From Rugalucina vietnamica (taxonomy: Eukaryota > Mollusca > Bivalvia > Lucinida > Lucinidae): 64,000 nt of DNA. The translations under genes and the position numbers were made by a program. Shown here one piece after another: positions 1 to 12,883 of the stretch. How positions within the stretch are numbered: position 1 is the stretch's first letter; each line of letters starts with the position of its first letter. The notes below the pieces were generated by a model, which had not been told where the DNA came from, did not search any database, and worked only from the letters and a program-made list of their open reading frames with translations. The stretch lies in assembly GCA_964017185.1 (NCBI GenBank), contig OZ024877.1, forward strand, positions 2,458,006 through 2,522,005. The letters are read 5' to 3'.

Positions 1-187
1 AAAAAAAATCTTGCAAAAAAAACAAAACACATGATAAATGACATTAATTTTGAGTGAATTGAGGTTTAACATCCCAGTCAGCAATATTCATTCATGTCAG
101 GACGGAAAATGACATTAATGTATATTTATATCTTAGATTCCATGTGAATACATCTGCAATTTAAACTAAAATTATTTTATTTTTTAG

Positions 188-426
188 TGTACCAATGGTC
201 ACTTGATGTGCTGTGGATGCTTCAACCATTTACTTGCCGATGCCAGATTGAAGGATGAAACAGCGACCTGCCCGAACTGTCGCTGTGAAATCAGCAAGAA
301 TTCGTGTACCAGGAACCTTGCTGTTGAAAAGACAGTGTCAGAGCTGCCATCTCAGTGTCAGTTCTGCTCTGTCTTCTTGGCGCGGAATCTCATCGACCGC
401 CACCAGAGGGAGCTATGTCAAGAGAG
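188..426 (+). CDS. ZFTRAF1: ZFTRAF1 (CYHR1) internal exon: RING-like and TRAF-type zinc finger
   Basis: This exon encodes about 79 codons of a cysteine- and histidine-rich protein. It reads [12 protein letters not shown], then [18 protein letters not shown] and [13 protein letters not shown], which matches the RING-like zinc finger and start of the TRAF-type finger of animal ZFTRAF1 (formerly CYHR1). The acceptor is a T-rich tract ending TTTTTAG at 187 and the donor is AG|GTGAG at 426/427, leaving phase 2. The next exon at 6105 restores an arginine codon and continues the same domain. Exons upstream lie outside the window. Metal-binding Cys and His residues are intact. The family is probably a cytoplasmic or perinuclear adaptor-like protein; its exact biochemical role is not something the sequence shows. 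The match is recalled from family knowledge, not from a search. Confidence 0.9.
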
Positions 427-1219
427 GTGAGACAAACGCTTCCCGGTAAGCGATGTAATCTGTAGTCGTTAAGATCGTGTTTTGTATTTGTCCCTACTTT
501 TTTGGATGCTCAGTAAGGTTGCATTCATGTGTGTTGGGGGTCCATTTTTTTTTAAAACACACCTGGAGGCAAGCCAAGCTGATACCGTATCCACCATGTT
601 TGATGTATGCGATGTTTTCATCTCTTTGTTATAACAGCGCAGGTTATGGGACAAACTACAGAGAAAACAACGCATCCTTTATCAACGATTGCACAACTAC
701 GGGTGGTTAGCCAGTTTGGTTGCCCTAGCGACTGAACACTTGGTTACGAGATGGAGACAGAGAATCTGGAACACACAGAATAAACAATCTATTTTACCCC
801 TGGCAAGTATCTTCTGTTTTTAAGCGGTAAATGTAGCATGCTTCTGTCTAATGCATTTTTTAAGATCTTGGTTGGCCAATTAACTTCTCTGATATATATT
901 TTTTTAAACAACATTTGCAAAATAACTATTTTATTAAGCGTTGATTGGGTACCTGCTGTACATACTTTGCTTTATTTGCTTTGATGAAACTTGGTCTAAT
1001 CTAAAAAGAAACTTTTGCATATTACCTAGGCTTTCAAGAGTACGCACAAGATTGGCTTTCAATTTTCCAAGTAAAGTCTTCAAATAAGCTCTTGGTCAGG
1101 AAAACGGGTAAGGTGTGTGTATTTGATAGCTTCAAAACATTCCAATATCACTTCTTTCGAAATACTACATGTAGCTGTTTGACAATGATGCAAAAGAGCA
1201 AACAAATTTTATGAAGAAA
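427..1219. other. ZFTRAF1 intron, no feature seen
   Basis: Start of the 5.7-kb intron. It is AT-rich and I see no conserved coding exon or obvious repeat in this part. Confidence 0.5.
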
Positions 1220-1455
1220 TGAGCCACCTCACGAGAAAACCAACAATCTGCATATGTGAAAACAAAGGCACAGATCAGCTTCGCAGTAACTGCGAAGCTG
1301 ATCATCGCCTTTGTTTTCGCTACACATATAGTACAATTCCTCTACTTTCTAAATCCAAACTTTCCAGCCTCTAGCCATCTTCTGTGCTTGTACAGGCTGG
1401 TTTGTGTCGGACCTGTTTGGAAACCACATCGTTGGTTTTTCCACGAGATGGCTCA
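1220..1455 (+). mobile_element. P1 palindromic miniature element, copy 1
   Basis: P1 elements start TGAGCC and end GGCTCA, with about 28-bp imperfect terminal inverted repeats (G/CC..G.GAGAAAACCAACAAT). At about one third of the length they carry a roughly 60-bp perfect or near-perfect palindrome of AAACAAAGGCGCAGATCAGC and its complement. No transposase is encoded, so this is a non-autonomous DNA element (MITE). This copy has the central loop GCAGTAACTGC and sits in the ZFTRAF1 intron. Confidence 0.85.
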
Positions 1456-2964
1456 AATAAAAAATACCCTATTTCAAATACCAACCCTGTCTGTTTTCCT
1501 GTTTGGTCTGGCTTGTTTCGAGAATGTATGTGATGAGAGAGTGAGTATTGTTAGATTTGCCACAGGCAAAAACAAGAAAATCATGCAAAAAGAAAAAAAA
1601 AAGCAATAACCTATTATGCTGTTCATGTTATGACTGACTATTTCTGAATATAAGTAGCAGGCATTTTTAGCAAAAGATTTTGATCAACTACCAAAATTAT
1701 AAGGTTTAAATTTATCATGGTTTCTTTGGTTTTGCAGTGGCAATGAAGATTATACAAGATGAATTTACCATATTTTACTAGATGCCCAATACTATTATTT
1801 GTTTGCCCTAAACTGTATAGTCAATTGCAACTTATTTTAAAACATTATAATGATGCATAACAGATAAAAATAAGCAGCAATTCTGGGTGTCTGCTTTATA
1901 CCCAGAAGAGCTTAGAACATAACTAGCATTGGTTTTTATTACACTCATTTATTATTAATTGGGCACTGTATGTGGATAAATACCCCCTGAACCCATTGGT
2001 CAGTGTCTAATTGGGGTACATGAATAATTATGTAGCGCATGTCACAAATTTCCCTGAGAATAGTTCAAGAAGAAAAAAGATGGCCACAAACGTCGATGGA
2101 GGAGAAAGCATCATTGCTAAACAAGTACCGCCTTGGAACAAAATTTTAAACAAGTAAAATGTGAATGTACAAATACATCTGAACTTCTTTATAGCACTAT
2201 TTTTTGGGTCTGCTTAAGTGTCTGTGTTTGATAGAGTGTTGTTATGAGATTGTATTGTATTTCCCTGGCTGACCTTAGCTGTTTGGTAGGATGTTGAACA
2301 CAATGGAAACAGGCTACCTGTGTGTCTTGTGCTTGTCATGGACCAGCTGATAAGCTGCATTTGAAAACAGTCATAACAAAATTGCTGTAAAGAGGTTGAA
2401 ATGTATGTACATAAGTTGTGTTGGTATGAGTGATGCCGAGTGACAGGGTTGTTCTAGGGACTTAGTTTGGCTCTTTTAGGCATAGGATTTTTTTTTTCTG
2501 ATCTCTGCCTCTTCGGTCCTGCAATTTTTTTCTGTTTGTAAATACTGTAAATCACTTATGAGTTTTATCATATTTACTCATTTGTAACAAAATTAAACTT
2601 TGGTCCAAAGCTTACGAAAAGAAAAAAAAAATCTTTTCATGTTTTGACAATTACCAAAGTTTGACATTGAATGGTCAAGAAGTCCAATGGCCAATATATT
2701 CTTTTTCAGATATTTTTCAGATGTTAATGAAAATTTTTATGATGTAAAATAAACTATTAAATAGGATGCTATATTTTTTATGATCTTTTATAATATATAT
2801 TCATATGAAACTGTAAGTGTAACTTAGGACTAAAACTTTATACATGTACTTATAACGGCTTGTGTATCTTATTATAATTTAGACAGGATAGGTTAAATAA
2901 AATTTAAGAATTTTTAAACAGCATTTGTGTTGTATCATATAAAAAGAGGCATTTTAGGACCATC
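1456..2964. other. Intron sequence, no gene or clear repeat
   Basis: AT-rich intronic DNA of ZFTRAF1. I see only short homopolymer runs here. Confidence 0.5.
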
Positions 2965-4285
2965 CAAATAATTTAATTTACAAAGGTTCATGTATTAGTT
3001 ATATCTCTTGAACACTAAGTTAATCATGTAGAGCTTATGTAATTTAAGGTTCCTGTATAAGATATCTCATATATTAAGTTAATAATGTAGAGATTATTTA
3101 ATTTAAGGTTCAGGTATTAGATATCTCAAACACTAAGTTAATAATGTAGAGCTTACTTAATTTAAGGTTAATGTATTAGATATCTCAAACACTTACTTTA
3201 GTTCATATCATAACATACAGCTCTTTTAATGTTCATGTATTTGGATAATCAAATGCTGAGTTAATAATGTAGAGCTTATTTAATTTAAGATTCATATATT
3301 ACATATCTAAATTACTTAGTTCATAATATAGAGCTTATTGAATTTAAGATTTATATATTAGATAAATATATACCTCATAGTTACACTCAGTTAGTAAAAT
3401 TGAGCTTATTTAGATATCAACAATAGTAGTAGCTTATGTAATATAGGTTCATGTATTAGATATCTCAACGATAAGTTAACATTGAGTTTATTACTTATTT
3501 AATTTAAGGCTCATACAATGAGTATTTCAAAAACAAGTTAGTAATGTTGATCTAATTTAATGTAAGATTCATGTATTAGATATCTCAAACATTAAGTTAA
3601 TAATGTTAAGCTCCTTTAATTTAAGGTCAAATTAATAATGTTGAGCTAATTTAATGTAAGGTTCATGTATTAAGATCTATATCCCAAACATAAAGTTAAT
3701 AATGTTGAGCTAATTTAATGTAAGGTCATATATTAGATATATCAAGCATAAAGTTAATAATGTTGAGCTAATTTATTGTAAGGTTCATGTATAAGATATC
3801 TCAAGCATAAAGTTAATAATGTTGAGCTAATTTAATATAAGGTTCGTGTATTAGATATCTCAAGCATAAAGTTAATAATGTTCGGCTAATTTAATGTAAG
3901 GTTCATGTATTAGATGTCTAAATCATTCAGTTAATAATGTGGAGCTCATTTAATGTCCATTTAATAATGTTGAGCTAATTTAATGTGAGGTAATGTTGAG
4001 CTCATTTAATGTCCAGTTAATAATGTTGAGCTAATTTAATGTAAGGTAATGTTGAGCTCATTTAATGTCCAGTTAATGATGTTGAGCTAATTTAATGTAA
4101 GGTTCATGTATAAGATATCTCAAACATTTTTTAATAAGTTAATAATGTTGAGCTCATTTAATGTCCAGTTACTTAGTAATGTTGAGCTAATTTAATGTAA
4201 GGTTCATGTATTAGATATCTCAAACATTAAGTGAAAAATGCTGAGCTCATTTAATTTACACTAAGTTAATAACGTAGAGACATTA
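2965..4285 (+). repeat. AT-rich minisatellite, about 59-bp unit
   Basis: About twenty degenerate head-to-tail units of roughly 59 bp, each built from GGTTCATGTATTAGATATCT, CAAACATTAAGTTAATAATG and TTGAGCTAATTTAATGTAA. Around 3950-4190 the period is disturbed: a shorter piece (TAATGTTGAGCTCATTTAATG plus a GTCCAG linker) is itself repeated. The array lies wholly inside the ZFTRAF1 intron. Confidence 0.85.
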
Positions 4286-4952
4286 CTTTGATCATATGGA
4301 ATAGGTTATGTGATACAAGAGTATCTGCAAGTCATTTTAAGATACCTATTAAAGATAATTATATCAATTTTACAAAACCAAAATTTCATCTAAATTCAAC
4401 AAGTGATTTACAGTATCAGATGTATAATACTGTTTTCTTCTTTCCATAGGGTATAAAGATGAGATGAGATATAGCGGACTTTGGTGGAATATTCGGTTGG
4501 TTAACTTGTTGGGGATTAGGGATTGGGAATAATTTCATTTTCAGCCCCTTTGCCTTTGAAATGGCATTACTTGAGAAGGGATCTTAATCAGTGTTTTGTT
4601 CCAGTTTTTAAAAACAACACCATTCTTTTGTAGGTACCTTACATCACCTTATTTGTGGAATAAATGGCTAGGACAGTAAAATAGAGATCTTTTATTCAAG
4701 GAACAAGAAAAGATTCCAAAGTAAAAATTATCTGTTTATTTTATCATTTGGAAAAGGTGCATTTATTTTGAAATATGTCTGTACTGCAAAAGCTCTCAGT
4801 GTTCTGACAATGCATACATAAAGGCCATGAATTTTTTTTTTATTTTCAGAACAGCACTCCTCGTAAGTACCAATATCCACAAAATAGTCTTTTGCATGAT
4901 AATTGAGCTGTGAAAGAAAATTTATCAGAGATTTGCTTTCTGTTCAACATTG

Positions 4953-5213
4953 CATTACGAAAACACGCCCATGCAATATACAGAAAATGTTTTGGTTGTA
5001 AAAATGAAAAAAATTCACTGGAAAATATTTGATATTTTTCTTATTTTTGCTCAAAACATAGATTGTGGGTACACGTTAGAACCGCCTCGCCGAGGCGGTT
5101 TTAACGAGTACCCACAATCTATGTTTTGGAGCAAAAATAAGAAAAAAATAGGTATACCCCTGCGTACCCCAGTTTTTCTATATATACATTTCACAGACAT
5201 GTTTTCCTGATGG
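4953..5213 (+). mobile_element. P2 hairpin element, copy 1
   Basis: P2 elements begin CATTACGAAAACTTGCCCAT and end GGACATGTTTTCCTGATGG. These form imperfect inverted ends of about 24 bp. The middle is a long hairpin built on GCTCAAAACATAGATTGTGG, GTACNCGTTAGAACCGCCTC and their complements. No protein is encoded, so it is a non-autonomous DNA element. In this copy the hairpin is complete, with arms of about 55 bp. Confidence 0.8.
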
Positions 5214-6104
5214 ATTGTACAACAACAGAATGTGGCTAAAGCCTTAAAATTTCAACCAATCATGATCACTATATCCAATTTTTAGTCCTTTGTCCTCTAA
5301 GATGGTTTGACTTGTCCATTTTAAAAATCGCTGCAATCTGAATGATTCTGCGGATCAGCAGTATCCATTTCAAGTTTCTCTCTGTCATCCAATAACACTT
5401 CATCCCATTTCATTTTTCATTTGCTCGCAAGTATGCAAGTACATGTTTATCTCTATGCCTTGGCTGCAATATCCATGCCCCAACCTGCTATATCACCCTG
5501 CAGGAGCTTAGCACAGCATCTAAATGAAATCCTGTAGTCCAAGTTTTGAGAGAAGGAAGTCTGCAGCTTGGAATCTGAGCTTACATCATTCTTCAACATG
5601 ACATTACAGATCCTTAAACTAATGCAGCATTTGGAATATTGAGGGCTTTTTCAGTACATACTCAAAACTAATCTCAAACAGTTGCAATCATTTTGAGGTA
5701 AGTATACTACATTAAAGACATAGTAAAAGTTAAAAGTACACATTGTATTTTTGAATGAAAAAGTTCCCATTCTTAAGAGTTTTGTAGTATGAATTTTAAG
5801 GTCAAAGTTTTGAATGCAGGTAAGTTACTGAAAGACACATGTGTAGCCTGATATTTGCTGTATACTTGTAGAAACTTGTCAGTAAGTTAATGTAAAGCTT
5901 ACTTAATACTTAACAATGTGAGATACAATCCAAAATGCAAGCACCTGAAAAATGAACATAAGGGTTGCCAAAGAAAATGATTGCAACTGTCTTAAAATGT
6001 AAATAGAAATGAAAATAAAAATCAGCCACTGATCCCACAAAGCAGGTGGTGTTTTAGATTCCCGCCCTTCAACATTGAAACACGAATCCCTGTTATCTAT
6101 TCAG
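5214..6104. other. End of ZFTRAF1 intron, no feature seen
   Basis: Unique-looking AT-rich sequence up to the acceptor TTCAG at 6104. Confidence 0.5.
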
Positions 6105-6316
6105 GCCATCTATGTGCAAGTACACAAGGATAGGCTGTCCCTGGCGTGGCCCCTACCATGAGCTGAAGGGACACGAGGAGACGTGCGTACACCCCCAGAA
6201 ATCGGGGCTGGAGATCATGCAATCTCTCGATAAGATTGATGATGAACAGGCGGAGCGACAGAAAGTCTATAAAGATGTGTTTAGTCTACTGTCATTTGAG
6301 AAAGTTACTTTCAATG
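6105..6316 (+). CDS. ZFTRAF1: ZFTRAF1 (CYHR1) exon: TRAF-type zinc finger, second half
   Basis: Exon of 212 nt entering in phase 2 and leaving in phase 1. It reads PSMCKYTRIGCPWRGPYHEL, then KGHEETCVHP, and ends FSLLSFEKVTFN. CKY..IGC.W.G....L..HE..C is the second TRAF-type zinc-binding unit. The acceptor is CTATTCAG at 6104 and the donor AATG|GTAGGT at 6316/6317. Joined to the next exon it gives FEKVTFND-LQMKPYRTDDF with the same spacing as I recall for vertebrate ZFTRAF1, which fixes both splice sites. Confidence 0.9.
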
Positions 6317-6641
6317 GTAGGTTCGTGAGGAGTGTAAAATAAATGTAAAGCACATGCTTGTTTCTAAATATCTTATTTGCTCAAAACTCCTAGTTTGGTG
6401 ATGAACAACTACTCATGTAGGAAAGTAACATATTTAAAGGAAACATTTAACATTGATCACCCTCTGAAATTATGTTCAGAAAAAAAATAACAAATTTCTT
6501 TATGCTGAAAAAAAACATGAATACTTATTTTTTACACGAATATTGCAAACTTTAAAGAGTGTGTTAACTTTGCCTCAAATTATTTATTTGTAAAGACAAA
6601 CATGTACAAAATGAGAAATAGTCAAAAATGCTGTTTTGATA

Positions 6642-6874
6642 TGAGCCGCTGCATGGGAAAACCGACAAAGTGCTTGGGCGAAAACAAAGGCGCAGATCAG
6701 CTTCGCGGTAACCGCGAAGCTGATCAGCGCCTTTGTTTTCGCTACATGGATAGTACAATCCCTTTTCTACTTAAATACAAAATTTCAAGCCTCTGACCAT
6801 CTTCTGTGACTGTACAGCCCGGTTTCAGACCTGGTCGGGAACCCAAAGTGTTGGTTTTCTCATGCACAGGCTCA
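6642..6874 (+). mobile_element. P1 copy 2, ends 13 bp before a splice acceptor
   Basis: Complete P1 element with loop GCGGTAACCGC. Its 3' end GGCTCA stops at 6874 and the ZFTRAF1 acceptor CAG is at 6885-6887. The polypyrimidine and branch region used by the last exon must therefore lie mostly inside element sequence. Confidence 0.88.
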
Positions 6875-6887
6875 TATACTGTTTCAG

Positions 6888-7282
6888 ATCTACAGATGAA
6901 GCCGTACAGGACTGATGATTTCATCACAAAGCTATTCTATGAGACAAGTCGTTTCTCGGCGCTGAACCACTCCTGGGTGATCAAGGCGAAGATCTGTCAC
7001 GACCAGAAAGACCCGGCCCACTCCTCCTCCCGGTCGCTGATGTACCAGGTTGTCCTGAAGAGCAAGTTCCAACAGCCATTCACCATACACTTCCTGGCAT
7101 TGAAGGGGCCATATGGGGAAATGAGGGTCAACCCGGCTATTTATAAGCATGAGTTCACTGCCGAGAGCTTGGAATCTAAATATGTTGACTTGCCGATTAT
7201 TGACTCTGTGGAGTGCAACAAGCTGCTCGCTTCAAAAACAATCAACTTGAGATTGATAATGTTTCAAGTTCCTTCCTCGTAA
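6888..7282 (+). CDS. ZFTRAF1: ZFTRAF1 (CYHR1) terminal coding exon
   Basis: Exon of 395 nt entering in phase 1 (GA-T codon) and ending at TAA 7280-7282. It begins LQMKPYRTDDFITKLFYETS, continues through LKSKFQQPFTIHFLALKGPY and VDLPIIDSVECNKLLASKTI, and ends NLRLIMFQVPSS. This is the conserved C-terminal beta-rich domain of ZFTRAF1, complete to the natural end. A splice at the later AG (6895) would drop DLQ and break the spacing, so 6888 is preferred. No frameshift is seen. Confidence 0.9.
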
Positions 7283-7508
7283 ATTTTGATCTCAATCTTT
7301 TAGGGGTGCAGCTTAGGGGATTCTAATGGTCATTGTTTCTGTGATTTTTCTTTTCCATTGTAGTTGCTATAGTTGCCTTAGTGTCGCTTTGGGTCCTGAC
7401 AAATATTCTAGACAAACTTTCAAAATAATGTTAACCATTAACAAAAAGCTAAAATATTCACCACATTGTTCATTGTGTCACATAAAGCATCAGCAGTGTA
7501 AAGGAAGA

Positions 7509-7514
7509 AATAAA
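7509..7514 (+). terminator. Candidate polyadenylation signal of ZFTRAF1
   Basis: AATAAA lies 227 bp after the ZFTRAF1 stop codon, and a repeat (P3) begins about 70 bp later. It is the first canonical hexamer downstream, so it is the likely 3' end. Confidence 0.5.
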
Positions 7515-7585
7515 AGTGACCACTAAAAACTGACTGTTGCACCCCTTGCTGTAAATCGGGTTTCTACTCTTGTTAGTGGTTTATT

Positions 7586-8623
7586 AGCTCACCTGAGCCA
7601 TTAGGCTCACTCACCTGAGCGGTTAGGCTCACAAGGTGAGCTTATAGTATACCCATGCTCTGTCGTCCGTCATTGTAGTTAATGTCCACACTTTTAAAAT
7701 GTTTTCCCCTCTAAAACCACTGTGCCAATCAAAGCCAAATTTCATGTGGAGCTTCCTTATGAAGGGGGAATGAAGGTTTGTATAAAATGGTCCAGGTCAC
7801 ATGACTAAGATGGCCACCATGGCTATAAATAGCAAAAACCTTTAAAAATCTTTTTCTCCAGAACTAGAAGGTATATGATTTTGAAACTTGGCAAGAAGCT
7901 TCAGGCAATGGAGCTCTACAAAATTTAAATAAATTATGACCCTGGGATGACCTTGGCCTATTTTATGGCAAGGTCAACTTAGTTCGCCTATGCATTTGAA
8001 TGGGGAAAATTAGTAAAATAAAGGGAAACTTATTGTGAATATGCAAATAGACAGGAGATTTATGTTTATAAAAAAAATGTCCTTAGGGGGTTGTCTCCCC
8101 CTTCCCCATGTCCATACATGTATATATGACCATAATATTCAAACATCTTCTTCTGTGAAACTGCTTGACCAATCAAAGCCAAACTTTATGTGGAGCATCG
8201 TTTGAAAGAGGGAAGGAAAGATTATATAAATGATCGGGGTCACATGACCAAGATGGCAACCATGGCTATAAATAGTAAAAAACATTTGAAAAATCTTCTT
8301 CTTCTGAACCAGAAGGTCTATGATTTTGAAACTTGGCATGAAGCATCAGGGAATGGACCTCTACAAAGTGTATATGAATCATGACCCTGGGATGTTCTTG
8401 ACCTATTTTACGGCAAGGCCAACTTAGGTCGCCTATGCATTTGAATGGGGAAAAAGTGGGAAAATGTCATTTAATGACGAGAAACTTGCGGGGAATGAGT
8501 AAATGAACAGAAGATTTATGTTTATGAAAAAAATTAACCCCAGGGGGGGGTGGTTGTCTGCCATGTTTATTGGTATATATCCCAGATCTCAGGTCAGCGT
8601 TTACAGGACCATTGATCCTCTGG
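7586..8623 (+). mobile_element. P3 tandem-core element (pearl/DINE-like), copy 1
   Basis: It starts AGCTCACCTGAGC with a small hairpin, then has a short CGTCCGTC seed. Two units of about 440 bp follow, each opening with a TGAAAC-rich block and CCAATCAAAGCCAAA. The end is CTCAGGTCAGCG, which is the inverted start, followed by the hairpin AGGACCATTGATCCT and CTCTGG. No protein is encoded. The layout matches non-autonomous Helentron-associated or pearl elements of bivalves (inference). Confidence 0.75.
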
Positions 8624-10036
8624 TTTAAATTCATTTATATGTGTAAGACAAATCTACATTCAGGTTTAATCATTTCACCATGAAAACTATGCGATGTATG
8701 TTTATTAGATTTCTGGATATGTTTTAATGGATAGCCAAGAGCATTTTAAAATTAAAACTATCCTCAAATATCCATTCACAAGTTGGAAACATGATTTGCT
8801 GCTTAGTGGCATTCATGAGCCATGTCATAAAAATCTGTTCTGATTTTGAATGTACAAAATTGAACCTTAATTTGTCTGAAGCATTCTGATGGCAATATTA
8901 GAATTGGAATTGCCAGTATGTCAAAATTATCCCAGTCCTTGTAATTTATTTGACATTGTCTAATGTAGCAAAATGTTTTGCTGCAAAACAAATGAGATCA
9001 AAAAGAGATTAAACGACTGATTACTAAAATTGCAAAAATTACAACTGTGCAAAACAGTTGATGTCCATTTCATCCAAAATAATGTAAGTTAAAAAATGTA
9101 AGCAACAAATTGCCAAAATGCCTTGTTTAATCTAAGTTTTTCAACTGATTTTGTATGACATGGGTCATTTGTATGTAAATAAACTTGTAAATAGATTTGT
9201 AAATAAGAACGCTTTGCTACAAGTTATACTCATCTATACATATATGATCTGGGTTCAGAAATGAGTGTACAGGCTTGTGCCAAAAGTCAGTGTCCATAAC
9301 ATTTCATTTATATAGTCTTTATGGGAATTTTAATTTTAATCATTCTAAACTTTGAACAAACATCCAACTACTGAAACTCAGCATTGCCAATGTAAGAGGA
9401 CTAAAAGTCACCAAACTTGTAAAATTTTACCCATGAAAACATGGGAAAATTGTTATTAATGTTACTCAGCATTGTACATTTTGAAATCTCTCATTTCACA
9501 GAACAGGCATGATGTAAGGGATGTCAGTGAAACATTATTACATAAAGTGTATATCTCTTTTGTTCATTAATGATGCTTAACAAGTATATCTGATTGTGCC
9601 AAAGCTAAACAACTTCTGTTGCAAGTCTGTACATACCATTTATTGTGTGAAGGCATTACAACAATACAAACAGTTTTGTTATGATGATTTCCCTGTTATT
9701 TTTGTTACTGTCTGTAACAGATTTTAAAATGTACATTTTTGCATTGTTATTCCAAATTGCTGACATCATCAAATGTTGAATATCAAATTTTGAAGAGAAA
9801 ATGTCTCGGTTTTTATTGATAACTCTAAAATTTTAATTTTGCTTTTAAGCTGTAATCTAAAATATTTAGTTTTTGGTTTGAAAGATTTAATCCCAAAGAT
9901 GATCATTTTCACATTAAAAGAGAATTATTTGACAAAGCAGCTATAATTTTGAAAGCATAATGACTGCAACCCGGTTATAATATAAAAACAATGTATATTA
10001 TGCCATTTCATGTATTACAATGAGTAGTTTCATTAT
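8624..10036. other. Intergenic, nothing recognised
   Basis: AT-rich DNA with no conserved reading frame and no clear repeat. Confidence 0.5.
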
Positions 10037-11501
10037 GTCTCCCCCCGACAGGGTCGGGAGACATATTGTTTTTCCCCGTGCGTCTGTCCATCCGTCTGTC
10101 TGTCTGTCTGTCCGTCACAAATCGTGTCCGCTCTATAACTTGAAAACCGTTAAAGATTTTTCAATGAAACTTGGTACACTTGTAAACCACGATGAGACGA
10201 TGTGTCATGCACAAGAACCATAACTCTAGCTTTAGTATTTTTGGAGTTATTTCCTTTTGATTATTTTCGATACAATTTCGTGTCCGCTGTATAACTTGAA
10301 AACCTTTAAAGATTTTTCAATGAAACTTGGTACACTTGTAGACCACGGCGAGACAATGTGTCATGAACAAAAACCATAACTCTAGCTTGAGTATTTTGGA
10401 GTTATTTCCCTTTGATTATTTTCGGTACAATTTCGTGTCCGCTGTATAACTTGAAAACCGTTAATGATTTTTCAATGAAACTTGGTACACTTGTAGACCA
10501 CGACGAGACGATGTGTCATGCACAAGAACCATAACTCTGGCTTGAGTATTTTTGGAGTTATTTCCCTTTGATTATTTTCGATACAATTTCGTGTCCGCTG
10601 TATAAGTTGAAAACCGTTTAAGATTTTTCAATAAAACTTGGTACACTTATTGAGCATGATCAGACGATGTGTCATGCACAAGAAACATAACTCTGGCTTG
10701 AGTATTTTATGAGTTATTTCCCTTTGATTATTTTCGATACAATTTCGTGTCCGCTTTATAACTCGAAAATCGTAAGAGTTATTTCAATGAAACTTGGTAC
10801 ACTTATAAAGCACGATGAGATTACGTGTCGTGCCAAAGAACCATAACTCTTGCTTGCATATCTTTGGAGTAATTTCCCTTTGATTATTTTCCATACAATT
10901 TCGTGTCCACCCTATAACTTGAAAAACGTAAGAGACATTTCAGTGAAACTTGGTACACTTATAAAGCATGATGAGACGATGTGTCATGCACAAGAATTAT
11001 AGCTCTTGCTTTCATATCTTTGGAGTTATTTCCCTTTGATTATTTTTCCATACAATTTCATGTCCACTCTATAATTTGAAAACCATAAGAAATATTTCAA
11101 TGAAACTTGGTACACTTATAAAGCACGATGAGATGATGTGTCATGCTAAAGAACCATAACTCTTGCTTGCATATCTTTGGAGTTATTTCCCTTTGATTAT
11201 TTTTCATTCAATTTCTTGTCTGCTCTATAACTCAAAAACCATTAGAGATTTTTCAATGAAACATGGAACACTTATAAAGCATGATGCACAAGAATCATTA
11301 CTCTTGCTTTCATATCTTTGGAATTATTTCCCTTTGATTATTTTCCAAACACTTTCGTGCCCCCTCTATAACTTGAAAACCGTAAGAGATATTTCAATGA
11401 AACTTGGTACACTTATAAAACAGAATGACAGGATATGTGATGCACAAGAGCTATAACTCTTGCTTGCATATTTTGGACATGCACGTAGAAAGGGGGGAGA
11501 C
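10037..11501 (+). mobile_element. P4 tandem-core element, nine units of about 155 bp
   Basis: It opens GTCTCCCCCCGACAGGGTCG as a hairpin and closes GGGGGGAGAC, the inverted start. Right after the opening is a (TCTG/TCCG)n seed at about 10082-10115. Nine units of about 155 bp follow, each with GTGTCCGCTNTATAACTTGA and CAATGAAACTTGGTACACTT. Units near the left are most alike; units near the right are more diverged. Confidence 0.85.
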
Positions 11502-12883
11502 ATCAGTTTTCACATAGAAAACAAATTCTAGTTTAAGTTGATATTATCCATTATTACTAGTCATGTAAACTTTTATGACAGGACACTGTATTGTTATGAC
11601 CAGAATAAATTGTTAAGATATTGAATCAGGATCAGGGATGATGAAAGTATTTCTAGGCTTTCCGTAATTATACTATACTCCTTGCAATGTTTATTGTCGT
11701 GTCGAAGGTGACTTTTGGTTCCTCTTTCCATTAATTCAACAGGCAAATGGAACAATGCAGGTCACATTGAGGCATCATGTAAACACTGTGGGTATTATAT
11801 ATGTTGCTGAACAACTTGCTTCATAAAAACACATTGGGCTAAGTGTTGTTATAAAAACTAAGCCTGAAGAAACTTGAATTTACCACCATCAGTTATTGTA
11901 AGGTTGGAAAGGTTTGCAAGAACTGAATTTTCGCTAACAGTTTTGTGAATTCGTCTCCTGAATTTAAAGTTCTTGCTAATAAAGAGTAACTATAAACTTT
12001 AGAGACTGCATTAGCATATTCACTTGGAAATTTAATATAGAACTTTGCTAATAATTTGGAAAATCACAAAATAAAAGTCACACGAAAATTTCCAAACTAA
12101 CAGTATTTGTATTTTATACAGTGTCCTTAAAGCCGTAAGTGTGTCTCTATTAAACATGATGAGCTTATTTTAGCTCATCCTCTTCATTTGTTAGATGGGC
12201 ATTGAATTTCTCTCCGTTTATTCTTGGATGATCATCTGAATTGTTCAGTGTTGAGCCTTTTTTGTATGGATATACAGTGTAGTAGACCATTATGAAAGCT
12301 GCAGTCTGAGGATAAGGAAAACCTTAAAAAATGTTAACATTTTCTGTGATGTTAATGTGTAAATATTTGGAAAGTATGCTTGTATGATTGCTTTCTTATT
12401 TGTATGGAAAAAGGTTTTAATTTCTTATAAATACCCTTAAAATTGTATATTGTTTCTCATACTAAAGATTTTATTCTAACAAACAGTCAAATTTATTAAT
12501 AGTTGACAGCAAAGCATGTGTAAATTTATTTTCCACTGTTGACTGATAGCAATGAATGTCCCTTCAAAGAAAATCTGCTTCTTTTACATGTAGACATAAA
12601 GTGCAGGTCGATTTTTAGCCATCTATTGTTGTGGTTCAGTGCTCCTTGTGTCAGATATCACTATAGCTCCTATTTGAAAGGCTACACAACTTTGTTGGAA
12701 CTTCTTATTGCTTTAGTGTTTAAATATGAAACTTGATGACTTGGTTTGATTTTTATGGTGTTGCCTAGCATAGTAATCAGCTAGTGGATAGATGCATGTG
12801 TTTTGGAGTCATGTTGATTTATTGTCTTTTAACAGTTGGTTGATAGCTGCTTGGAAACATTCTTGAAAAATATCTTTTGGAAG
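11502..12883. other. Intergenic, nothing recognised
   Basis: AT-rich DNA. Short reading frames here show no family resemblance or coding bias that I can see. Confidence 0.5.

Noticed and set aside
4950-5210. 86-codon frame with LEPPRRGGFNEYPQSMF
   Set aside because: It is the P2 hairpin translated; the same string appears at other P2 copies in either orientation.
6564-6796. Open frames on both strands reading ENKGADQLRG..READ.RLCFR, recurring at many places
   Set aside because: They are the P1 palindrome read through in either direction. The same peptide arises on both strands at every P1 copy, so it is not a protein family.
10082-10115. CRISPR-like or regulatory repeat array
   Set aside because: It is the tetranucleotide seed of the P4 element; spacing and context fit pearl/DINE-like elements in an animal genome.
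11163-11456. 97-codon frame in the P4 array
   Set aside because: Periodic translation of a tandem repeat that happens to lack stops in this stretch.
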